A stretch of 33,057 nt of DNA from Streptomyces xiaopingdaonensis (lineage in GTDB: Bacteria > Actinomycetota > Actinomycetes > Streptomycetales > Streptomycetaceae). Made by a program: the position numbers and the translations under genes. The stretch spans positions 1 through 33,057 of the forward strand of contig NZ_AJTQ01000202.1 of NCBI RefSeq assembly GCF_000262345.1, read 5' to 3'. The notes under the pieces are model-generated. The model had not been told where the DNA came from. It did not search any database and worked only from the letters and a program-made list of their open reading frames with translations. Shown piece after piece: positions 26,004 through 33,057 of this stretch (position 1 is the first letter of the stretch; each line of letters opens with the position of its first letter).

Positions 26004-26329
26004 CTCTCCGCTGCCCGCCCTGGGTTCCCGTGACGTGGGTCACGGCTTCGGTGCTCGTTCCCTTCGGAGTTGCCCCCTGAATACAGTCTTTCGTTGATCG
26101 TGGACCTGGAGACCGGGGCCAGAGGTGCCCGCACTGCACGACCGATCGCGCCGTTCCCGTCCCGGGCACCCTGCCGACCGGTCCGATCCCTCGTACCACG
26201 GGAGTGGTGGCCGGCCACCGCCGCATGCGACTCCATCGTTCGGTGCGGGGGGATACCGGATATACCGTCCGAATGCCCGGTAGCGGTGCGTTGTTCGCGG
26301 TTCCGCTACCGCGCGCCTGCCGGCGCCCC
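26004..26329. other. Upstream region of sigma operon; MFS gene 3' side
   Basis: No gene is seen. It contains a Crp-like palindrome near the sigma start (26028-26045). It also contains a hairpin CGGTAGCGG (26278-26286) / CCGCTACCG (26303-26311) of unknown role. A relatively AT-rich stretch (26083-26098) may hold the sigma promoter. Confidence 0.4.
26028..26045. promoter_or_regulatory. Crp-like palindrome upstream of sigma factor gene
   Basis: CCGTGACGTGGGTCACGG has perfect 7-bp arms and contains GTGA-N6-TCAC, the core of Crp sites (TGTGA-N6-TCACA). Being only 25-42 bp from the start codon it would more likely repress than activate, unless the start is misplaced. Confidence 0.4.
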
Positions 26330-26378
26330 TGCCCGTCGCACCCGCAAGCCCTGAGTGCCCGAGCGGAGGCGACGGGCA
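26330..26378 (-). terminator. Candidate terminator after MFS gene
   Basis: Arms TGCCCGTCGC (26330-26339) and GCGACGGGCA (26369-26378) are perfect 10-bp complements with a 29-nt loop, beginning 28 bp past the MFS stop at 26406. Confidence 0.5.
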
Positions 26379-26405
26379 ACTACTCCGCGCCGGGGGCGAG
26401 TTCGA

Positions 26406-27698
26406 TCAGGGGGCTGCGGCCGACGGCGTCTCCGGTGCGGGATCCCGCGGGTGCGGACACAGGAGCGGGAGCAGGAGGGCGGCCGTCAGTTGGAGAGCCG
26501 CGATGGCGAGGAGGTGCGGGACGGGGCCGAAGGGGAGGGTGCCGGCGAGGGCGGCTCCGGCTGCTGCGGCCGAGACCTTGAGTCCGGCTCCGAGGGTGAA
26601 GACCTGGGTGCGGGCCGAGGCGGGGGCGTGGTCGGCGCGCAGGCGCAGGGTGGCGGCCATCAGGGGACCGTCGCAGAGGCCGGCTGCGGCGAACGCGGCG
26701 ACGGCCGCGGGGAACCACGGCACCAGCGCGGCGACGGCGAGCGCGGCACCGGTGCCGAACAGGGCGCAGGCCGCGAGGTGTTGGGCGTGCGGGCGGCGTC
26801 GGAGTCGAGCGGTGCCCAGTGCGCCGAGGAGGCCGCCGACGGCGAACGCCGTCACCGGGACCCCTTCGGCTCCGGGATGGCCGAAGGCCGCGGTGAGGAG
26901 CACGGCCGTGACGGCGAGGCCGCCGATGCCGAGGAAGGACACGACGGTCGCCGCCGTGATGGCGCGGAGCTCGGGGACGCGCCACAGCGCGGCGAGGCCG
27001 GCGGCGACGGTGGCCGCGGGTCGACTCTTCCTGGGTGCGGGCGGGTTGGCGGGTCGGCCTGTCCGGGAGCCGGGTTCCTCGGGCGGGGTGGGCCGCCGGT
27101 CGGCCGTCGGCTCGGAGGCGGTGTCCCTGTTCGCCGGGGGCACGGGGATGCGGAGGGCGAGGACGGCCGCCGCGGTCGCGGCTCCGGCGAGGAGGGCGGT
27201 GGCCGGCGTCGCGGAGAGGGCGCCGGCCGTGACGCTCACCGCGGCCGGTGCGAGGACCGAGGCGGCGTTGTAGGTGGCGGCGTCGAGCGCATAGGCGCGG
27301 GTGCGGACGCGGGGGTCGGGGAGGAGCCGGGCGAGCAGACCGGAGAGGCCGCCGGTGACGACGGGACCGCAGGCGCCGCCGAGGGCGGCGCAGCCGAGCG
27401 GGGCGGCGAGCGGCGCGCGCCCGAGGACGGCGGTGAGGGCGGCGAGCGAGACGGCGAAGAGGGAGAAGGCGAGCACGTGGAACGCCCGTGGGGAGCGGGC
27501 GCGTTCGGCGAGCGCGCCCACGAAGGGGGCGGCGAGTGCGTGCGGCGCCATCCATGCCGTGAGCGCGAGAGCTCCCTGGGCCGGGCTGCCGGTGCGCTCC
27601 AGCGCGAGGAGGGCGAGCGCGAGGGCGACGCCTTCGTCGGCGAACCTCGCGGAGAAGGCCGTAGCCAGGTACGCGGGGAGCGGCCTGCTCACGGGCAC
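26406..27698 (-). CDS. Major facilitator superfamily transporter (efflux type)
   Basis: About 430 residues with roughly twelve hydrophobic segments in two halves. They are joined by a cytoplasmic Pro/Arg-rich loop (RIPVPPANRD through PRKSRPAAT). The N-half contains FSARFADEGVALALALLAL and ALAERARSPRAFHVLAFSLF, the latter resembling the MFS inter-helix 2-3 motif. Probably a drug or metabolite exporter of the YbfB/SetA-like or DHA group; substrate unknown. GTG 27698 has GGAG 4 nt upstream. TTG 27740 and GTG 27692 are alternatives. It diverges from the ABATE/CGNR regulator gene, a pairing that usually means the regulator controls the exporter. Confidence 0.82.
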   Translation of the reverse strand: MPVSRPLPAYLATAFSARFADEGVALALALLALERTGSPAQGALALTAWMAPHALAAPFVGALAERARSPRAFHVLAFSLFAVSLAALTAVLGRAPLAAPLGCAALGGACGPVVTGGLSGLLARLLPDPRVRTRAYALDAATYNAASVLAPAAVSVTAGALSATPATALLAGAATAAAVLALRIPVPPANRDTASEPTADRRPTPPEEPGSRTGRPANPPAPRKSRPAATVAAGLAALWRVPELRAITAATVVSFLGIGGLAVTAVLLTAAFGHPGAEGVPVTAFAVGGLLGALGTARLRRRPHAQHLAACALFGTGAALAVAALVPWFPAAVAAFAAAGLCDGPLMAATLRLRADHAPASARTQVFTLGAGLKVSAAAAGAALAGTLPFGPVPHLLAIAALQLTAALLLPLLCPHPRDPAPETPSAAAP

Positions 27699-27745
27699 GG
27701 TGCTCCTACGGTCAGCGGGACTGCGGGCGTTCACCGGCAACCGGC

Positions 27746-27773
27746 GTAACGCCTTATGCTAGCATCACGTTAC
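27746..27773. promoter_or_regulatory. Divergent promoter/operator between MFS and CGNR regulator
   Basis: GTAACG (27746-27751) and CGTTAC (27768-27773) form an inverted repeat around a second palindrome TGCTAGCA (27757-27764). TATGCT (27755-27760) can serve as a plus-strand -10. AAGGAGG follows just before the regulator ATG. Confidence 0.5.
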
Positions 27774-27792
27774 ATCGAAGGAGGTGCTCGCC

Positions 27793-28395
27793 ATGACACG
27801 GCAGCCGCACCCGCAGCCGGAATCGTCCGCCGGACGGTTCCAGCCGGCACGTCGCCTGGTGGAGATCGCCAATGCGGTACGCAGCGACCCGGAGGCGCCC
27901 CGCGCCGAGCTGGCGCGGCTCCTGGAGCGCCACGGCGAGCGGGCGGAGGACGTCGGCCCGGCGGGCTTCACCGAGCGCGACGCCGCCGAACTCCGGGAAG
28001 CGGCGACGGAGTTGACGGAAATCCTCACCCAGGACGACCCGGACACCGTGGCACGCGCGCTCAACGCGCTCCTCGCCGAGCACGCAGGTCCGCCCCGCCT
28101 CTCCCGGCACGACGGCCATCCGTGGCACCTCCACAACGACCGGAGCGACGACGTGAGTTGGCGCGAGTGGTTCCTCTGCTCCGGAGCGCTCGCACTTGCG
28201 CGGGTGCTCAGCGAGTACGGGCGTCCGGCCTGGGGCGAATGCGAGGCGGCCGACTGCACGGGTCTCTTCCTCGGCACCGGGCCCGGCGGCGCGAGACGCT
28301 ACTGCTCGCCGCGGTGCGCCGGCCGCTCCAGAGTGGCGGCGCACCGGCGCAGGAAGTCCGAGCACCCCGACAGCACGCCCCGGCAAGGCCGTTGA
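27793..28395 (+). CDS. ABATE/CGNR zinc-finger transcriptional regulator
   Basis: A 200-residue putative regulator. The N-terminal ABATE-type domain contains RRLVEIANAVRSDPEAPRAEL. The C-terminal CGNR-type zinc finger reads GECEAADCTGLFLGT ... RRYCSPRCAGRSRVAAHRRRK; four cysteines in two pairs can bind zinc, and the basic tail suits DNA. AAGGAGG stands 8 nt before ATG 27793; a GTG at 27784 in frame is less likely. It is divergent from an MFS exporter across a palindrome-rich spacer, suggesting it controls the exporter and itself. Confidence 0.82.
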   Translation: MTRQPHPQPESSAGRFQPARRLVEIANAVRSDPEAPRAELARLLERHGERAEDVGPAGFTERDAAELREAATELTEILTQDDPDTVARALNALLAEHAGPPRLSRHDGHPWHLHNDRSDDVSWREWFLCSGALALARVLSEYGRPAWGECEAADCTGLFLGTGPGGARRYCSPRCAGRSRVAAHRRRKSEHPDSTPRQGR

Positions 28396-28405
28396 GAGGC
28401 TGGGC

Positions 28406-28426
28406 GCACGGCCCGAGGGGCCGTGC
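28406..28426 (+). terminator. Hairpin between CGNR regulator and hydrolase genes
   Basis: GCACGGCCC (28406-28414) and GGGCCGTGC (28418-28426) give a 9-bp perfect stem with a GAG loop, 10 bp after the regulator stop and 18 bp before the hydrolase ATG. It may terminate or attenuate transcription into the hydrolase gene. Confidence 0.6.
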
Positions 28427-28444
28427 TCGAGTAAGGGGGACGGG

Positions 28445-29347
28445 ATGACGGGCAGGCTGGGAGAATTCCGCAACGAGGCGGCACGCGCGCGGTTCTTCGC
28501 CGCGTACGAGAAGGCGCTGGCGAGGTGGCCCGACGGCCGCGAAACGTCCGATATCGCAACGGAGTTCGGCACCACCCGCGTGCACCGGTACGGGAGCGGC
28601 GAGCGCACCCCGCTCGTCCTGCTCCACGGGCAGAACGCGACGTCGTCCGTCTGGGCGCCGAACATCGCCCGACTCGCCGAGGAGCGCACGGTCTTCGCCG
28701 TCGACCACGTCGGCGAGGCGGGGCCCGGGACGCAGACGCGGCCGATACGTACGGGCGAGGAGACCTCCGCCTGGCTGGAACAGGTCCTCGAAGGGCTCGG
28801 GTTGGCCGAGGTGCACCTCGGCGGCTTCTCCTACGGGGCCTGGATCGCCCTCACCCACACGGTACTTCGCCCCGAGCGCGTCGTCTCGCTGCCTCTCGTG
28901 GAGCCGCCGCGCGCGCTGGCGCCGCTGCCGCTCGACTTCGTCCCCGGCACCCTCGCCGTCCTGCTCAGCGGCTCCGAGCGGCTGCAACGCCGGTGGTTCC
29001 AGCGGCTTGCGGGGCCCCCGCAGGAGGGGCCGGCCGATGCCGAGGCGCAGTCGGAGGTCGGCCTCCAGGCGATGCGCACCTTCCGTCTCCGGCTGCCGCA
29101 GCCGGAGCGGATCGACGATGCGGCGCTCGCCGGGATCGAGCGTCCCGTCCTGCTCTTCTTCGGTGCCGAGAGCCACGCCGTCGATCCGGAGCGCGCCGCC
29201 GCGAGGGCTCGCTCGCTCCTCCCCGACGTCCGCACCGAGGTGGTCGAGGGTGTGGGGCACAGCATCCCCGTCGCGCGGTTCAACGAGGCCGTCCCCGGGT
29301 TCCTCCGGGAGGCCGACGCGCAGCCGGGCGGCGCCTGGGCCGGCTAG
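28445..29347 (+). CDS. Alpha/beta hydrolase
   Basis: A 300-residue alpha/beta-hydrolase-fold protein. The oxyanion-hole region is PLVLLHGQNATSSVW; the nucleophile elbow is LGGFSYGAWIAL (Ser in G-x-S-x-G). A plausible acid lies in ESHAVDPERA and the catalytic His in VEGVGHSIPVARFNE. It has no signal peptide, so it is cytoplasmic. Such proteins act as esterases, lactonases or haloperoxidase-like enzymes; the substrate is unknown. ATG 28445 has a GGGGGA nearby. The gene sits 49 bp after the CGNR regulator but behind a hairpin, so co-transcription is uncertain. Its stop codon overlaps the stop of the convergent PucR-type gene by two bases. Confidence 0.85.
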   Translation: MTGRLGEFRNEAARARFFAAYEKALARWPDGRETSDIATEFGTTRVHRYGSGERTPLVLLHGQNATSSVWAPNIARLAEERTVFAVDHVGEAGPGTQTRPIRTGEETSAWLEQVLEGLGLAEVHLGGFSYGAWIALTHTVLRPERVVSLPLVEPPRALAPLPLDFVPGTLAVLLSGSERLQRRWFQRLAGPPQEGPADAEAQSEVGLQAMRTFRLRLPQPERIDDAALAGIERPVLLFFGAESHAVDPERAAARARSLLPDVRTEVVEGVGHSIPVARFNEAVPGFLREADAQPGGAWAG

Positions 29348-30582
29348 GCGTCCGCGTCCGAACTCCGCGCCAGTAGCGCCGCGTTGAGGTACGGGAGGTC
29401 GACGGCGCGCGCGGGGTGGAGTCCCGTGAGGGACTCGATGCGGCGTACGCGGTAGTCGACGGTGTTGGGGTGGATGTGGAGGGACTCGGCCGTCGTACGG
29501 CGGTCGAGGCCGGAGGCGAGGTAGGACTCCAGGGTACGCAGGAGGTCGGGGCGGTCGGCGAGCGGTGCGAGGAGGCCCGCGAGGCCCTCGCGGGCCGGTC
29601 CGGGGCGGCTCAGTTGGTACTCCAGGAGCACGTCGGCCAACCGGTACAGCCCGGGGGGTCTGCCCGTGCGCCGTACCACCTCGACGACCTCCGCGTTCCG
29701 CGCCACCGCCGCGGGGACCGCCCGGCGCTCCGCGGTCGCTCCCGCCGCGGTGATCGCGGTGCCGGCCGAGCGGGAGGCGCGCGCGACGAGTGCGCGGAGC
29801 TCCTCCCACGGCGGCGGGGCGGCCACCGGCAGGAGCGCCGTCCCGCCCGACGCGTCGAGCGAAACGAGCGCCGACTCCCTGACGTACGCGTCGAGTTCGG
29901 ACTGGACCCGCCGCACCTTGCGCCGGGCCGCGACACTGCCGCCCGGCCCGCTCTCGTCCGGGTGCGGGGCGAGCGCGAGCGTGAGGACCGCGTACCGCTC
30001 GGCGGGCCGCAGGCCGGCCGAGCGCGGCGCCTCCTCGTCCGCTCTGCCGGCGAGGAGCGAGGCCAACAGGGCATGCCGGTCCGCGTGTTCCTGGCTGTCG
30101 AGGACCTGCCGCACCTCCAGGTAGGCCGCGCTCACCGTCGAGGTGAGGGTGCGGTGGAAGGCCATCATGAGCGAAAGGGCGTCCTGCACGTCGGTGAGGT
30201 CGCCGGGACGCGCGCCCCGCGTGATCTCCTGCCAGCCGCTCTCCATGCCGAGGTGGTATGCGGAGAGGACGGCGTCCAACGGGACGCCTTCTTCGGCGCG
30301 TTGGGCCGCCGAGTCGCGCTGCTCCGCGAGTTCGGCGGCGGTTGCGGGGGTGCGGCGCTCCAGCACGCGCGCGAAGACGCGCAGGTTGTGGCGGACGATC
30401 CCGGCGATGTCGCCGACGACCTCCTCCCGCGGAAGCCGTGCGTAGACGGGGAGTTCGGAGAGGAGGCGATCGACGACGCGGCGGGTGAGGGCCGGTACCC
30501 GGGCGTGCAGGTGCGCGGCGACGGGCCGGCCGGCGATGAGCAGTGGGCGGGTGCGGACGGTGGCGCCGTTGTCACCGGTCAC
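29344..30582 (-). CDS. PucR/CdaR-family transcriptional regulator
   Basis: A 412-residue regulator of the PucR type common in Streptomyces. The N-terminal RsbRD-like helical domain (RVPALTRRVVDRLLSELPVYARLPREE, AVLSAYHLGMESGWQEI) is followed by a central GGDEF-like/CdaR region. The C-terminal HTH_30 domain reads LRTLESYLASGLDRRTTAESLHIHPNTVDYRVRRIESLTGL. The GTG start at 30582 has GGGGGA 4 nt upstream. It diverges from a secreted hydrolase-like gene across about 100 bp, which makes that gene a candidate target. Effector unknown. Confidence 0.88.
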   Translation of the reverse strand: MTGDNGATVRTRPLLIAGRPVAAHLHARVPALTRRVVDRLLSELPVYARLPREEVVGDIAGIVRHNLRVFARVLERRTPATAAELAEQRDSAAQRAEEGVPLDAVLSAYHLGMESGWQEITRGARPGDLTDVQDALSLMMAFHRTLTSTVSAAYLEVRQVLDSQEHADRHALLASLLAGRADEEAPRSAGLRPAERYAVLTLALAPHPDESGPGGSVAARRKVRRVQSELDAYVRESALVSLDASGGTALLPVAAPPPWEELRALVARASRSAGTAITAAGATAERRAVPAAVARNAEVVEVVRRTGRPPGLYRLADVLLEYQLSRPGPAREGLAGLLAPLADRPDLLRTLESYLASGLDRRTTAESLHIHPNTVDYRVRRIESLTGLHPARAVDLPYLNAALLARSSDADA

Positions 30583-30680
30583 AAAGTCCCCCGGGGGAAG
30601 TCTGCGTCACTCACCAGTTAAAGGGTCGGGGACGAGTCTGCATCATGGTGGGGACATCCTCCACGGCCCCGGAGGCACCC

Positions 30681-32768
30681 GTGCGCCCTCTCCCCCACCG
30701 CACGTCCCGGCCGCGTGTCGGGCTGAGCACTCGGACCACCGCGGTGCGCAGGCCGCGTCGCCACCGTCTGCCCGGCGTCGCCGTCCTGCTCACCGCGGTG
30801 CTCTCGGCGCTGCTGCCGCCGGGCGCGCACGCCGCGGAATCGGGTCGGGCGGAGCTCAACGCGCCCGCCCTGCCGGGGAGTTGCGACCCGGTCGCGGGCG
30901 GCTCGTGCCTGCTGCCGTTCCCCAACGACTGGTACACGACGGCCGACCCGTCGAGCGGGACGGGACGGCGCGTCGCCTTCGCCGACGGCGTACTCCCCCG
31001 GCCGCTGCTGGGTCCGAAGATCGACCCGACCCCGTGGAACCGCTCCGACGGATTCTCGCCGGGCTCGACGCTCCTCGCTCAGGTGCCGCGGCTGGACCTG
31101 GAGAAGACCGGTGCGGCCCCGCTCACCGACATCGGTGCGTCCCTCGCCGAGGACGCACCCGTCGTCCTCCTCGACACCACCACCGGCGAACGCCACCCGT
31201 ACTGGGCGGAGTCGGACTCCCGCCCCCGACTCGACGCCCGCCGGGCGCTCCTCGTCCACCCGGCGCGCAACCTCACCGAGGGGCACCACTACGCCGTCGC
31301 GCTGCGCAACCTCAAGGACTCCGAGGGCCGCATGCTCCCCGCGCCCGCGCACTTCGCCACTGCCGCGGCCGAGGCGCCGCTGCCCGACGAACATCCGCTC
31401 CGGGAACGGCAGTCGAGGCTCACGCCGGTGCTGGAGCAGCTCTCCGCAGCGGGCGTGGAGCGTGAACAGCTCCACCTCGCCTGGGACTTCACCGTCGCCG
31501 GCACCGAGAACCTCACGGGCGACCTCTACGACATCAGGGACGACGCCTTCGACACCCTGGGCGACGCCGCGCCCGACACCGAGGTCACCGCCGTGGAGGA
31601 GTTCACCGCGGAGGAGAACCCGCGGATCGCCCGCGAGGTCAGGGGTACCGTGACGCTCCCCGGCTACCTCGACGAGCCGGGCGGGCCGACGGGCGCGGTA
31701 CTCAACCGGGGACCCGACGGACGCCCCGAACGGCAGCCGGGCAACGTCCAGGAAGCGGCGTTCACCTGCCGGATACCGCGCTCGGCGTGGGAGAAGCCCT
31801 CGCGCCCGGCCCTCTACGGGCACGGGCTCCTCGGCGGGCAGAGCGAGGTGCGTGCCGACAACGTCCAGGCGATGGCGCAGGAGGGCGGGTTCACCTTCTG
31901 CGCGACCGACTGGATCGGCATGGCCGAGGAGGACATCCCGACGGTGCTCGGCGCGCTCCTCGACCTCAACCGCTTCCCCACCGTGCCCGAGCGCTCAGAA
32001 CAGGGCATGCTCAACACGCTCTTCCTCGGCCGCGCCCTCGTCCACCCCGAAGGGCTCGGCACGGAACCGGCGTTCCGCACCGAGGACGGCCGCCGGCTCC
32101 TCGCCCCGGAGGCGGAGCTCGGCTACGACGGGAACAGCCAGGGCGGCATTCTCGGCGGATCGCTCGTCGCCGCCTCGCCCGACATCGACCGCGGCGTGCT
32201 CGGCGTCACCGGCATGAACTACGGCGGGCTCCTCCTCCAACGCAGCGCGGCCTTCGACCGGTTCCAGCCCGTCCTCGACACCTCGTACCCCGACAGGCTG
32301 CGCCAGCAGGTCGTCCTCCAACTCCTCCAGATGCTCTGGGACCGCGGCGAGACCAACGGTTACGCCGGCGACCTCGCCGCGAGCGACAAGCGGGTCCTGA
32401 TGCACGTCGCCTACGGCGACCACCAGGTCGCCAACGCCGCCGCCGACGTCGAGGCGCGAACCCTCGGCGCGCGCCTCGTCACCCCGGCGCTCGCCGACGG
32501 GCGCAGCCCCGACAAGGAGCCCTACTGGGGCGTCGAGCCCACGGGCCAACTGCCGTACGCGGGCTCGGGGATGGTCGTCTGGGACTCCGGTACGCCGACG
32601 CCGCCGACCGGCAACACACCGCCGAGCGACGGCAGTTACGGCGAGGACCCGCACTCCGACCCGCGCAACTCGGCCGACGCGAGGCGGCAGAAGGCGGAGT
32701 TCTTGAAGACCGGCGACATCGTGGACGTCTGCGGTGGGGCGCCCTGTCGGGCGGAACCCGCCGGTTAG
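30681..32768 (+). CDS. Secreted alpha/beta hydrolase-like (lipase-like) protein
   Basis: An exported protein of 695 residues. The signal peptide has a long basic n-region, a hydrophobic core (GVAVLLTAVLSALLPPG) and a probable AHA cleavage site near residue 53. I chose GTG 30681 because GGAGG lies 5 nt upstream; ATG 30645 has no ribosome-binding site. The N-terminal half begins with CDPVAGGSCLLPFPNDWYT, typical of secreted lipase-like proteins with N-terminal beta domains. The hydrolase region contains PALYGHGLLGGQSEV (oxyanion loop) and ELGYDGNSQGGILGGSL (nucleophile elbow G-N-S-Q-G). A possible catalytic Asp/His region is HVAYGDHQVAN. Substrate unknown: lipid, ester or polyester. It is divergent from the PucR-type regulator. 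Confidence 0.8.
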   Translation: MRPLPHRTSRPRVGLSTRTTAVRRPRRHRLPGVAVLLTAVLSALLPPGAHAAESGRAELNAPALPGSCDPVAGGSCLLPFPNDWYTTADPSSGTGRRVAFADGVLPRPLLGPKIDPTPWNRSDGFSPGSTLLAQVPRLDLEKTGAAPLTDIGASLAEDAPVVLLDTTTGERHPYWAESDSRPRLDARRALLVHPARNLTEGHHYAVALRNLKDSEGRMLPAPAHFATAAAEAPLPDEHPLRERQSRLTPVLEQLSAAGVEREQLHLAWDFTVAGTENLTGDLYDIRDDAFDTLGDAAPDTEVTAVEEFTAEENPRIAREVRGTVTLPGYLDEPGGPTGAVLNRGPDGRPERQPGNVQEAAFTCRIPRSAWEKPSRPALYGHGLLGGQSEVRADNVQAMAQEGGFTFCATDWIGMAEEDIPTVLGALLDLNRFPTVPERSEQGMLNTLFLGRALVHPEGLGTEPAFRTEDGRRLLAPEAELGYDGNSQGGILGGSLVAASPDIDRGVLGVTGMNYGGLLLQRSAAFDRFQPVLDTSYPDRLRQQVVLQLLQMLWDRGETNGYAGDLAASDKRVLMHVAYGDHQVANAAADVEARTLGARLVTPALADGRSPDKEPYWGVEPTGQLPYAGSGMVVWDSGTPTPPTGNTPPSDGSYGEDPHSDPRNSADARRQKAEFLKTGDIVDVCGGAPCRAEPAG

Positions 32769-32949
32769 CGGGGTCCGCCCGGTGAGCGCTCCGGACGACG
32801 GGGTCTTGAGGGCTGCTCCGCTGCCGGGAGTCCCCGACCGCGCGGACGGGTGGCGGAGCCTGTCCGTTGTCGCCGGGTCCCCCACGGGAGTTCCGCCGTG
32901 CGGCCTTCAACCGACCGTGGCGATCGGCCAGTTGAGCGCCGTTACGGGT
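32769..32949. other. Intergenic stretch without recognised features
   Basis: This stretch follows the secreted hydrolase gene. No gene or clear regulatory element could be supported. Confidence 0.4.
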
Positions 32950-32998
32950 TGGCCCCGTTCCGGGGCGCCGACAGGGTATACGCCCCGGAACGGGGCCA
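32950..32998. terminator. Hairpin with an 18-bp perfect stem
   Basis: TGGCCCCGTTCCGGGGCG (32950-32967) and CGCCCCGGAACGGGGCCA (32981-32998) are exact complements with a 13-nt loop. It is 180 bp past the last gene, so it may terminate that message or a minus-strand gene beyond the window edge. Confidence 0.7.
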
Positions 32999-33057
32999 CG
33001 GGGACGCGTTCACGGACGCGGCTCCGTCGACGCGGCTCGCCCGCGCCGAGGCAGCCC

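Overview
The window is high-GC actinobacterial chromosome and almost certainly Streptomyces. GTG starts with strong Shine-Dalgarno sites are common, secreted proteins carry lipoprotein or long signal peptides, and the regulators are typical of the genus (Rok7B7-like ROK, NsrR, PucR, ABATE/CGNR). From memory, the order MurA-like protein, aconitase, NgcEFG-type transporter, ROK regulator, XylFGH transporter matches the S. coelicolor SCO5998-SCO6011 region in reverse, so this looks like a core syntenic block with strain-specific insertions. No tRNA, rRNA, CRISPR array, insertion sequence or phage gene was found.

Positions 1-12100 (all minus strand) form a sugar-uptake block. It holds xylF-xylG-xylH (xylH cut by the window edge), the ROK repressor gene, a CUT1 binding protein with two permeases, and an ngcEFG-like set for N-acetylglucosamine/chitobiose. 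The two CUT1 transporters have no ATPase gene, so they probably share a remote MsiK-type ATPase. Both CUT1 operons have a DasR-type (dre-like) 16-mer in the promoter, tying them to amino-sugar control. Large hairpins lie between xylF and xylG and between ngcE and ngcF.

Positions 12300-18150 (plus strand) hold a secreted GH92 alpha-mannosidase with a LacI-type palindrome upstream, then an NsrR nitric oxide sensor and its likely target, flavohaemoglobin Hmp. The two share a 19-bp promoter motif. A truncated Rpn/PD-(D/E)XK-family remnant follows.

Positions 18260-23750 hold aconitase (minus), a SAM methyltransferase (minus) and, divergently, a protein fusing an XRE helix-turn-helix to a MurA-like enolpyruvyl transferase (plus). 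The most interesting signal is here. An 18-bp palindrome TATCTC-N6-GAGATA occurs both in the aconitase upstream region and directly on the promoter of the HTH-MurA gene. This suggests an undescribed link between cell-wall precursor sensing and the TCA cycle, with the fusion protein as the prime candidate regulator. The aconitase promoter also has an iron-box-like element.

Positions 24190-32770 hold a sigma factor / membrane protein pair (minus), an MFS exporter (minus) divergent from an ABATE/CGNR zinc-finger regulator and an alpha/beta hydrolase (plus), a PucR-type regulator (minus), and a divergent secreted hydrolase-like protein (plus). The window ends with an 18-bp perfect-stem hairpin. 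All functions are inferred from sequence reading; no database search was possible.
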